Assembly (NCBI GenBank): GCA_964057225.1
Contig: OZ059896.1
Location: forward strand, 6,882,001-6,946,000
Length of the DNA: 64,000 bases
Source: Auanema rhodensis
Taxonomy: Eukaryota; Nematoda; Chromadorea; Rhabditida; Rhabditidae
Reading direction: 5' to 3'
Shown piece after piece: positions 53,001 through 62,926 of this stretch (the first letter of the stretch is position 1; each line of letters starts with the position of its first letter). A program made the translations under genes and the position numbers. Below the pieces are notes generated by a model. The model saw nothing but the letters and a program-made list of their open reading frames with translations. It was not told the origin of the DNA and ran no database searches.

Positions 53001-56000
53001 TCGCTGAGCCTGTGTCAGCCACAACCATTTCTTTATCATGGACTCCCTTATTGGCCTCACAATGGAATGGACAACCAAAAGGATATTTAATTCATTATAG
53101 AGTTAAAGGAGAAACAGAATGGGTAATTGAAAAAGTTAGATATGATAAAACCTTACTGATATTATTAAGAAAGAAATAAGAGCTTCATCTCTACGTGCTA
53201 GTGATTTTGTATTGTCGTCTTTATTACCCTTTACAACTTATGAAATTGAGCTTTTTACTGAGAATATGTTTGGAAGAAGTTCCTCTCCAGGCGTTGTGGA
53301 AGCAAAGTGAGACTTGATGTGGATTGCAATTACGCTTCTTACTACATTTAGGACTTATGAAAGTACACCGTCTGCTCCTCCCTTGAATATCCGTGCTATA
53401 AATGAGGGTTTACGCACTGCTGTGGTTCGATGGGCGGATGTACCTCAAGAATCTCGAAATGGTGATATTCTGGGATATACTGTACGTGTTTTGATCTTCA
53501 ATGGTAGCATAATAGAATTCCTTAAGGTGCGAGTTGTTCCTAAAGCGGAGTGGTTAAGGTCAGATGAGACTAGAGTCATTGATGTGCCTGGAACAGAAAA
53601 TCTAATGACCACAATAGCTGGATTGAAAGCCTTTACAGAATACGAAGTTTATGTTTCTGCATATACTATTGTTGGAAATGGCTTAGAGAATACTATTCCT
53701 ACAATCCTTCTAACAGATGAAGATCGTATGTCGTTATAGTGACTTCCAGTATATATTCATTTTTTCTAGTTCCTGGGCCACCGTCGGGAGTCGCATTTTC
53801 AGTGGTCAGTGAAGATGAAGTTCGCCTCAAGTGGACCCCTCCTGAGAATCCTAATGGAAAAATTAAAGTAATTATTGGTTTTTGATTAGTAGACGTTTAA
53901 TTTCTTTTAGAGTTATGTTGTTTCGTATTGGATTACTTCTGAAGGTCCTTCTTCTTCACATCGTACTACTATTCCAACTCTTGGATTTTTCGCTGCAGCT
54001 AGTAATTAATAAGACATTATAAAATATCTAATGATGTTGTTCAGATGTTAAACAGAATACTGGATACACCTTTTCTCTTGCTGCTGTAAATTCTATTGGC
54101 ACTGGACCAGAAGCACAAGTTGAAGTATATACATCATCTGTGAGATGTACGTTTAAGAAAAATCCTTATAATTATATTCTCCAAATGGTTTAGTACCTGT
54201 ACGAAATCCTCCCATGCCTGTTAGGGATGATAGAGCAATTCAATCACCTACTCAAATTTCTATACATTGGGATTATTCATCAAATGGAAAAACAGATGAA
54301 TATGAGGAATCTCCTGTTCGATCAGTTCAAGTTTGTTTTTCTTTTTCTTTTGATACTTAATATCCACATTAGGTTGAATATCAAAAAGCAAATGAAGACT
54401 TATGGACTCCTTCCCTACGTTCTATACCGGGAGATAAAACATCTGTGACTATTAACAGGTAATAAAATTAATATTGAATAGATGATACAATTCCTTTTAA
54501 GACTTTCTCCTAATACTGCTTATCGATTCCGCATCAAATTTGTGGGAGATTTCCAGCCTTCTATTTGGAGTTCTGAATCGGAATGGTTTCGAACATTACC
54601 TGCTGCTCCGGTGGCTATACCTTCTAAAATTACTGTTACTCCATATGATTCTAGTAGTATATTATTGCATTGGACTACGCCCTCTAGGTACCTACCTATA
54701 AAGTATATTAATTAAGAATATTTTGTTTTTAAGGTCGGAATGGAATGCCGATGCAATCGGATATCATATTTCTTATAAGGAATATCCCTCTAATGAAAGT
54801 TGGAGGAGCGATGATTTACCAGCTCAAAGTGAACGTCCAGATGTAGAACAGTATATTTTACCCAAATTGGACAGGTAAAAACATGTATTAAACTTTTTTT
54901 ATCAATATATTATAGTTTCCGTCATTACATAGTCCGAATGAGTGCATATAACTCTGAAGGAGATGGTTCATTTTCCGTTCCTTTATTCGTTTATGTTGGA
55001 TATTCGATTCCTAAGAGGAACATTACACATTTGTCTGGTGAAGCTAAATCATCATCTTCCATTTCTCTAAAATGGGATGAATGGCTTGATGACGGTAGCG
55101 ATTATATCAGTGGATTTAAGGTATCAAAAGTTTATGTTTGTTACATAAAGATTTTTGTCAAGGTTCGATTTGTACCTGTCACATCAATTTTATCTCCGAC
55201 AACTGAAGAAGAACTTATTGTTGTTGAAAACAACTCTTGTGTACTGAGTGATTTGAAAAAGTTTACTGAATATCAGGTAATTGAGTATATTTTACAAATG
55301 TTACAACTATTGGTCTGCAGATAACCGTCTCAGCTTATAACAGAGCTGGAGAAGGAGGAACAAGCGCTGTACGTTTAAGAACAATGGAAGACGTTCCTGG
55401 CCCAGTTAGCAATCTTCGATTTGTTGATGTTCTTCTTAACTCTGTTAAAGTGGTTTGGGATAAACCATTGCTACCCAATGGAGTTGTAACTAAATATACA
55501 GTTCATTACAGAACTTCCAAAGATAAGGTATTTGTATGCATGCAAACCTCTTTTAATAATAGCAAATTTTAGTCTGAGTACACTAATGAAGTTCAAACAT
55601 CAACTGATCATTCCTACTTCATTGCAACTAATTTACGTGAAGGTACAGACTATATATTTACTGTCTGGGCGGAAACATCTGCTGGACGAGGAACAGAATC
55701 TATAGCTAATGTAACTATTGGTCCTAGTACAAGTACGTGCATCGTGTTTTACAAATTACAACCTCAAATCTGTTAAGGCGGTCCACCAGCACCTACAACG
55801 CCTACGGTAATTCCGGGCCAATCATCTGTCACCATCTCATGGAAAGATTCAATCAACCACAGAATTGTGGGGCATCTGATTCAAGCTAAACGAGTTTCTG
55901 TTGTTTCTCTTGTAAGCATTTTTCATTGATCTTTTTAGTTTTTATGCCTAATTTAGCCTACAAGTACCCCGATACAAAGACGACATTCGAGATCACCACC

Positions 56001-57329
56001 TCATCTGGCACATACCATGGGAGAATGGGTGACTCTCAAAGTTGTAGATGGAACCTCAACAAAGCATGAAGTACGTGCGCTATTGCGCGGAAGTAATCAT
56101 ATATTTTTTCTTTAGATAAGCTATAGAGATCTAGAACCATCAAGTCAATATGTTTTCCGTGTCTTCGCACGAGATGAAAAGGGTATAGGTTATCCTAGTA
56201 CTCAATCTGATGAGTTGGAAGTTCCATGTATGTTAACGCTTCATTAAGAAAAATATTTCAATGTTATAGCATCTATTCCTGATGATCCTTTCTATACATC
56301 ATGGTGGTTTATAGGATTGGTTGCTATGTCAACATTTGTAGTTATTGTAGTTGTAATTGCTTTTCTCTGTGTTACTGGTTAGTTGCATTATCACGTATGC
56401 TTAATTTATCTTGATATTTTTAGGTTCACAAGCCAAATTCAAGAGAGAGAAACGAAATTCTGTAGACAGCTTACAGCTTGCAGATGGAAATTTCGTTGCT
56501 TATCAAATGAAAGGACCAAGAGGGATGAACAGAAGCAGGTAATCCGCAAAACAAAAATCTCAATATCATTATGATTAAGGACGGATTTGATGATACGTCC
56601 AGGAACTACGCAGTCCTGGCTTTCTGACAGAGATCCTCCTGCCTATGGTAGTGTTCTTGGAGTTGACAGAGAAAGCACTGCAAATGGGGGAAGTGTTGTG
56701 AATATGTATGGCCTGGCAACAGATGTGATCCCAGCTCAACCAAATCATCAGGCTATGCAAAGGTATTGACCATTTTGCCAATATCTTTCAGAATGTTCAC
56801 ATTCTAGACTATCTGCCTTAGTTGGAAGAGACATTAGAAGCTCGGGAAGTGCCTATGTAGCTAACTCTTGTCGGGGTACTGGAGAGCAAGGCGAATACGG
56901 TACAAGAGGCGAATACACTATTCGGTGAGTTCGCTACTTGATATTACTCTGATTCATACATCGTATTCAGGCCTGAGTTCGGTTATGAATCAAGATCCGG
57001 GTATGGTTCCACTCTTCGGCAGAATGAATATGAAGATGGAGATTCTTTTGATGAAGAAGATCCTAGTGCTGATGAAGCTGAAAATCACGAAGCTGGAGAT
57101 ATAGCTAGTCATTATGGACAGGTTGATCAATACAGGTATTGAATTCTGCTTTTTCCTCATCTTATTCGGTTTTAGGGATACATGGAGAAGAGTACGTGAA
57201 ACGGATGCCGTCCAAAGCAATTCTGACTCAAACAAAGCACCTACAGAAAGTCCATCAAGTGAATCAACATGGCCATCCCAACCGGCCCCGGCCCCGGCGT
57301 TGGCTAATGGATTTTCCTCATTTGTTTGA
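47031..57329 (+). CDS. rig-4: Sidekick-family adhesion receptor
   Basis: Many small exons give a complete type I membrane protein. It starts with a signal peptide (MREFLKLLLLICCITATTS), followed by six Ig domains (about 47080, 47600, 48610, 49060, 50055, 50480) and thirteen Fn3 domains (starting near 50910, 51355, 51805, 52215, 52585, 52970, 53360, 53770, 54195, 54610, 55005, 55390, 55785). One TM segment (WWFIGLVAMSTFVVIVVVIA, about 56308-56380) precedes a cytoplasmic tail with SLQLADGNFVAYQMKGP. The protein ends in GFSSFV, the conserved sidekick PDZ-binding C terminus. Six Ig plus thirteen Fn3 is exactly the sidekick layout. Sidekicks mediate homophilic adhesion between neurons or at epithelial junctions. 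A TTG 36 bases upstream keeps frame, but ATG 47031 starts the signal peptide directly. No breaks seen. Confidence 0.95.
47764..48350 (+). other. rig-4 intron
   Basis: Longer intron inside the second Ig domain, between EFSWMKNDEK and the exon with VNPDGSHYVTTRGDL. Nothing else recognised; exact ends uncertain. Confidence 0.6.
49185..49874 (+). other. rig-4 intron
   Basis: About 690-base intron splitting the fourth Ig domain (KIKWYFNGNK|IPSKGRSLSI). It is the longest intron of the gene; no other feature seen. Confidence 0.8.
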
Positions 57330-57881
57330 ATTTGTTTGTATTTTCGAGGTTAAAAACCTTTCTCTTCACTTCTCTACTCTCATCTTGCCTGTTGATATTT
57401 CTGTGATAGCAGGTGCCGTTTCTCAAATTTTTTGACGGTATTCCTTCAAAATAGTAATATTTATTTTGTATATGTGCAGGTCAGCCTCGGGTACTTTTTA
57501 AAGTTAACAGATTATTAACGCTTATGTAATTTGTAATTCTCTGACTATTTCGATCTCTAAGATATTGTATTGTGGCAGAGCCAATGAATATTCTTGCATT
57601 TTCACATGCATCATTTCAGTGACCAAAACTTGAAGTCTCTAGAATAAAACACAAAACGATCTATAAATGAAAAGAATTGTATGATACTTCTTTCATTCTG
57701 TACATTCATGAGCCAGAAGGATTTAATGTATGAATGAACGGGCGGATCCGCAGCTGTGTAGTTAGATATGCATGAGAAAACCATGAAGATCAGAATCTTT
57801 AATAAGTGACAGAATCAGGAAGAAGGTCTTCTGGTAGTTGCTTCATCGTCCACTTCGTTTGTGGTGATCCAAACATCTATA
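57330..57881 (+). other. rig-4 3' UTR and spacer to mec-17-like gene
   Basis: No ORF of note. Contains the rig-4 poly(A) signal and presumably a short promoter for the following gene. Confidence 0.6.
57643..57648 (+). terminator. Poly(A) signal, rig-4
   Basis: AATAAA about 310 bases after the stop codon and before the next gene start. Confidence 0.6.
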
Positions 57882-58361
57882 ATGGAAGTTGCTGCTGATC
57901 TTCGCCCAATTCTTGGACCATCTCTTGTAAGATTGGATCCTATGAGAATTAAGCAATTACAGTGAGTTTTCGCTGCAGACACATGTGCACATCTGCACTA
58001 GTGAAACTTTTTACTAATTTGAATATTATGTATTTACGTGTTTACACGTATTTTTTACGAGAATGTTATGCTTGTTTTATTCAGATCTCCCATTGTTTAC
58101 AAGGCTATCGATGATCTGGCTAAACTTTCTGCTCAATGTATGCAATTAAGAGCTCCTCTCACTTGCTGTGAGAAGTTGATTTCATCTGAGCACACCTTAT
58201 ATTTGTGCTGGAGATATGATGAGTGAGCTCTGAACAATAATTGCTTACAATCTAGAAATAATTTTAGAGAACAAAAGGTTTCCCAACTTCTTGGCTTTGC
58301 TAAAGTTGGTAGGAAGCAGCTGTTTCTCTATGATGCTGCAATGCAAACATACGAAGGAGAG
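57882..58361 (+). CDS. mec-17: MEC-17-type alpha-tubulin N-acetyltransferase, first three exons only
   Basis: Exons 57882-57961, 58085-58222 and 58268-58361 splice in frame to [19 protein letters not shown] through [20 protein letters not shown] to [20 protein letters not shown], ending EGE. This follows the C. elegans MEC-17 N-terminal half closely. MEC-17/ATAT acetylates Lys40 of alpha-tubulin in touch-neuron microtubules. The next expected block (C-L-L-D-F-Y-V-H, then the acetyl-CoA loop with R/Q-x-x-G-x-G) is absent. The donor GTGTGT at 58362 has no plausible acceptor: the nearby TTTCAG at 58379-58384 would leave a 23-base intron and an immediate stop. The antisense repeat-protein gene then begins. 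Either the gene is truncated, its remaining exons lie beyond 64000, or the assembly is broken here. Confidence 0.82.
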
Positions 58362-58410
58362 GTGTGTTTTCTTTTTTCTTTTCAGTTTTATTAACAATTA
58401 TCATAAACTG

Positions 58411-58416
58411 TTTATT
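58411..58416 (-). terminator. Poly(A) signal of repeat-protein gene 1
   Basis: AATAAA on the minus strand, 48 bases past the stop and only 50 bases from the last mec-17-like exon. Confidence 0.65.
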
Positions 58417-58463
58417 TTCTTTAAAAAAAATCGGAATGTTATTCTGTTAAAAACTTCATAATA

Positions 58464-61400
58464 TTAAAGTCGACGGCGGTAAGATTGCTCTGGTTCGGGT
58501 TCTGGTAATTTGAGCTTCTTAATGGTATCGTAGCTGAAATATGTTTATTAAGTCTTCTTAGCATCATAACTGAACACCCATTATAAATGTTTGATTTTTT
58601 ACTTACCTTGGTGTGGCATTCTTTCCATTTTCGTTGGTTTGTCCGATGTTAATGGCGTTTGAGTTGTTTCCTACATTGGTTTGGGCTCCTCCGACTTGGG
58701 TGTTAGATTGTCCTTGGTTGTTGTTTTGTCCGAGGTTTTGGGTGTGGATGAGGTTGTTCTTGATCAAGTCAGCGGCTCCAGCTCCAGTTCCGTAAGTTGG
58801 GAGTTGTGGCATGTAGGTGGATGGGGATGGCATGTACTTGGAGGCATCGTATTGTGGTCCCTTTCCATTGTTGTTGGTTTGTCCGATGTTGATGGCGTTT
58901 GAGTTTTCTCCAACGTTGGTTTGGGCTCCTCCGACTTGGGTGCTGGATTGTCCTTGGTTGTTGTTTTGTCCGAGGTTTTGGGTATGGATGAGGTTGTTCT
59001 TGATCAAGTCAGCGGCTCCAGCTCCAGTTCCGTAAGTTGGGAGTTGTGGCATGTAGGTGGATGGGGATGGCATGTACTTGGAGGCATCGTATTGTGGTCC
59101 CTTTCCGTTGTTGTTGGTTTGTCCGAGGTTGATAGAGTTAGCGTTGTTTCCTGCATTGGTTTGAGCTCCTCCCATTTGAGCATTGTTCTGTCCTTGTGAG
59201 TTGGTTTGTCCCAAGTTCTTGGTGTTGAAAAGGTTTCCGGCAACTAAGTTTTGTGGAAGATATTGGGCAGCATTACCATATCCTGGTTGAACGTATCCTG
59301 GTTGAACGTATCCTGGTTGGACGTATCCTGGTTGGACATATTCTGGTTGACCGTAGCTTGGAGCATTAGTAGCATCATATTGTGGTCCCTTTCCGTTGTT
59401 GTTGGTCTGTCCGAGGTTGATAGAGTTAGCGTTGTTTCCTGCATTGGTTTGAGCTCCTCCCATTTGAGCATTGTTCTGTCCTTGTGAGTTGGTTTGTCCC
59501 AAGTTCTTGGTGTTGAAAAGATTTCCGGCAACTAAGTTTTGTGGAAGATATTGGGCAGCATTACCATATCCTGGTTGAACGTATCCTGGCTGAACGTATC
59601 CTGGTTGGACGTATCCTGGTTGGACATATTCTGGTTGACCGTAGCTTGGAGCATTAGTAGCATCATATTGTGGTCCTCCTTGTCCTCCGTTGTTGTTGGT
59701 TTGTCCGAGGTTGATAGAGTTAGCGTTGTTTCCTACATTGGTTTGAGCTCCTCCCATTTGAGCATTGTTCTGTCCTTGTGAGCTGGTTTGTCCCAAGTTC
59801 TTGGTGTTGAAAAGATTTCCAGCAACTAAGTTTTGTGGAAGATATTGGGCAGCATTACCATATCCTGGTTGAACGTATCCTGGCTGAACGTATCCTGGTT
59901 GGACATATCCTGGTTGACCATAGCTTGGAGCATTAGTAGCATCATATTGTGGTCCTCCTTGTCCTCCGTTGTTGTTGGTTTGTCCGAGGTTGATAGAGTT
60001 AGCGTTGTTTCCTACATTGGTTTGAGCTCCTCCCATTTGAGCATTGTTCTGTCCTTGTGAGCTGGTTTGTCCCAAGTTCTTGGTGTTGAAAAGATTTCCA
60101 GCAACTAAGTTTTGTGGAAGATATTGGGCAGCATTACCATATCCTGGTTGAACGTATCCTGGCTGAACGTATCCTGGTTGGACATATCCTGGTTGACCAT
60201 AGCTTGGAGCATTAGTAGCATCATATTGTGGTCCTCCTTGTCCTCCGTTGTTGTTGGTCTGTCCGAGGTTGATAGAGTTAGCATTGTTTCCTACATTGGT
60301 TTGAGCTCCTCCCATTTGAGCATTAGTCTGTCCTTGAGCATTGTTTTGTCCCAAATTTTGGCCAAATACATGATTTCCTAAGAAGAAGTTTTGTGGAAGG
60401 TATTGAGCAGCTGGTCCATAGTTTTGTGGAACATATTCGGGCTGTAAAAGAATTAATTTTTTTGGTCTTTTTTTTTCTGATTACTCTTGGCTGGTCGTTA
60501 TGCTGTCCTTGTCCAACATTGTTCTCAGTTGTGCCGGCAGTGTTAATAGCTCCAGATTGTTGAGTTGTTCTTGGATTGATGATGTTACCCTTAAATTAAC
60601 TTTGATTTCAAAGCTAAAAAGATATTATTACCTTTCCAAGAGCCAAGTTGAGTAAATTGGAAGCTTGAATATTTGGTAATCCCAGGTGGATTAAACCATC
60701 GTTTTGAGGATGCTGCTGAAATTATAAATTTGCGTATAACAATCTAATGCTCATTGTTGTTTACTTGCAAAGTAAGTCTGTTATCTTGAACTCTGATGAT
60801 TCCGACGCCTGGAACATCGTATGCTGGTTGTTGGTTACCCCCCTTAAAATAATAAAACCATTGAAATGCATTGGGAAAAGCTCATTTGTACATTGTTATT
60901 AACTTGAGAAACTTGTACATTATTAACATTATATCCAACATTGTTCTGTGCCCCACCCTGTTGAATACTATGTTGTCCCTGAGTATTATCCTAAAACAAC
61001 CATTTTGTATAGCTTATGAGGGGCACCCTAACTTGTTTCCCTGTTAACATTCCTACGGCATTTCCTAAGAATCTCAGGACGTCATAACTGGGACGAGGGC
61101 TGGACTGTGGCAACTTTAAAATTAATGTTACTGGGAACTTTTGGTGGGTGTGGAACTTACGTTGTTGTTGTTTACTTGAGATACTTCGATGTTGTTAGTA
61201 TTAGACAGTATATTTGTCATCTCACCTCCCACCTGAACATTCCCTTGACCCTGCTGATTATTCTAAACCTTTTCCCATTTTTTTTTCTCTGCAGGTCTTC
61301 TGACCTGTGTGGCTTGGTTATTTTTCACGTTGTTGAATCCCAGAAGTCTCCCAATACCAAGAAAATCGTTACTGGGTCGTGCCTTGAAAGTTATTAAAGA

Positions 61401-61912
61401 GCAGTATATAAAAGTGATTAAGATATGCCCCATGTGTTTTCCTGTTTTCAATAAAAATTATATACTCACAGCAGTTTGAGAAGCCTTAATATCAGTTTTT
61501 GGTGCGACCTGGCTGGTAATAGTTCCAGTGTTGTGAACATTTCCTCCACTTGGTCCTGTGCTCTGAAAGGCATAGAGTTGGTTTTGCATGCTTTGTTATA
61601 AATTTACAATCAATGTTCTTGTTGGCAGCATAGCCACATTGTGTAACAGAGTTCCTAATGCTGAGGTGATAGTTGGAGCATCTTGACTGGGCTTCTGAAC
61701 TCATGAAAGAATGAAAATTGTGATAATTTTTCCGAATATACCTTCTCATCGACAGTCTTTCCATTTGCGGTGTAATCCTTTGGTTGAACTCGAGGAGAGC
61801 TAGCAGCTACTCTCTTCACTTCTTTGGGATCGTTGTTAGAATATCCAGAATTCTGAAGATCGTACTGGCATGCTACAAGTGTAGCCAGAGCCAGGAGACA
61901 TACTACACGCAT
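58464..61912 (-). CDS. Secreted Asn/Gln/Gly-rich repeat protein, gene 1 (curlin-style repeats)
   Basis: The start at 61912 gives a signal peptide (MRVVCLLALATLVACQ). Exons then encode a short propeptide-like region (SSPRVQPKDYTANGKTVDEK), single repeat cores on separate exons (NNQQGQGNVQVGGEM..., DNTQGQHSIQQGGAQNN...) and, from about 60430 to 58605, one large exon with seven core repeats. Each core follows N-L-G-Q-(T/N)-N-x-Q-G-Q-x-x-x-Q-x-G-G-A-Q-T-N, then V-G-N-N-x-N-x-I-N-(L/I)-G-Q-T-N-N-N-G. Tyr/Pro spacers separate the cores (multiple VQPGY, or SKYMPSPSTYMPQLPTYG). A last small exon encodes SYDTIKK...PEPEQSYRRRL. The periodic Q/N/G pattern resembles bacterial CsgA curlin repeats and suggests a beta-solenoid or amyloid-like secreted fibre (inference). 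The family is unknown to me; pharyngeal cuticle, cuticle or eggshell matrix are possible locations. Confidence 0.85.
58605..60380 (-). repeat. Tandem coding repeat array in gene 1
   Basis: Near-identical units on the minus strand: four long units with VQPGY spacers (period about 279-294 bases) and then two shorter ones with SKYMPSPSTY spacers (period 240 bases), plus a final core. Units differ mainly by the number of 15-base VQPGY codon blocks (three or four) and by GGQGG versus KG. Such high nucleotide identity suggests recent expansion or gene conversion. Copy number may be wrong in an assembly built from short reads. Confidence 0.92.
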
Positions 61913-62002
61913 TGTCTAAAACATTATTATTATTAAAAAGAAAAAAAGACATAAAAGAATATGAGCGTAAGATCATGGTCTCCTTAATGCATGGAGAGAA
62001 CG

Positions 62003-62012
62003 CTTTTATATA
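62003..62012 (-). promoter_or_regulatory. TATA box of repeat-protein gene 1
   Basis: TATATAAAAG on the minus strand about 90 bases upstream of the start codon. A strong TATA box fits a sharply regulated, highly expressed structural gene (inference). Confidence 0.6.
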
Positions 62013-62809
62013 ACTCTTGATCTGACTAATTTAAATCGTTTCGGTTTTTTAACTGAAATTTAGGTTACCACTGCCTATATTAATTAAGTATTATCAACGA
62101 ATTCTAATAAGTGGTAGATTGTTTTCAAGGACAATATTGCTTTCTGTGAGTGACAAGTTTTTTTGCTGTTTTGCACTCATTCATTGACATTAGATACTCG
62201 ACCAGTTTTGTTTCTGATAAAACTAATTAAGAATATTGTTGTTAGAAGTGGACCTTATTTGTTTTGATATTAACGCTGCATTTATTTCTAATCATGATAT
62301 GTTTGCAGTTCTAAATCATCTGATTTATAAGTGAACAGTTTAAATTTATTTCATATAATAATAGAAATAGTCCTATCTTTAGTTCTATCAATATGAAAAG
62401 AACAGGATTTTATCATTATTTTTCACTTCGTTTTCTTATCCCCGTAAACTAGTAAAACTCAAAGTTAATTCATCGCTTTCTCTTCAGTAATACGAAGAAA
62501 AACATGAAAATTGTTGATTTTTTTTTCAAATATGCTATACATAAGATAGTGAAATGTTTTCGTTACTACTTTTTGTATTAATTCTAATTCGGTATGACCT
62601 TAATAATCTTCAAATTAATGTAACGTTAATTAGTCTTAAGAAGTAATATAGTATTAATTAATCTTGAAAGTATTATAGTTTCAATTTTATAATCATGATA
62701 AGCTATTATAATTATGATTTTAACGATTAGGTTGAATTGTTTCTTTCAAGTTTTTTATGGACTCTTTTGTTTTAGTTTTAAGTAAGAAGTAGATATATGA
62801 TATATAAAC

Positions 62810-62815
62810 TTTATT
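62810..62815 (-). terminator. Poly(A) signal of repeat-protein gene 2
   Basis: AATAAA on the minus strand about 110 bases after the stop codon. Confidence 0.6.
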
Positions 62816-62926
62816 TTGCAAATCATACATAGTTAACCAACACCATACAACATTTGCACTTATTATTAAGTATCAATCTTTAGAGTTTCAATCGGCTTCT
62901 AAAAATATTTTTAGAAGGCTAGAAGT

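Larger units (their letters stand above)
61913..62926 (-). other. Intergenic spacer between the two repeat-protein genes
   Basis: AT-rich; serves as promoter region for gene 1 and 3' region of gene 2. Contains a TATA box and a poly(A) signal, listed separately. A TTTTAG acceptor three bases before the gene 1 ATG suggests trans-splicing or a 5' UTR intron. Confidence 0.7.

Noticed and set aside
58379-58395. TTTCAG followed by TTT TAT TAA as a natural end of the mec-17-like gene
   Set aside because: The intron would be only about 23 bases, below the workable minimum, so the open end is treated as a break.
58605-60380. Regular direct repeats that could suggest a CRISPR-like or satellite array
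   Set aside because: The repeats are in frame, encode a conserved protein with signal peptide and introns, and the genome is eukaryotic.
58613-60381. Several plus-strand ORFs rich in Trp, Leu, Val and Ser over the repeat array
   Set aside because: They repeat with the period of the minus-strand gene and are its antisense shadows; they lack splice signals and signal peptides.
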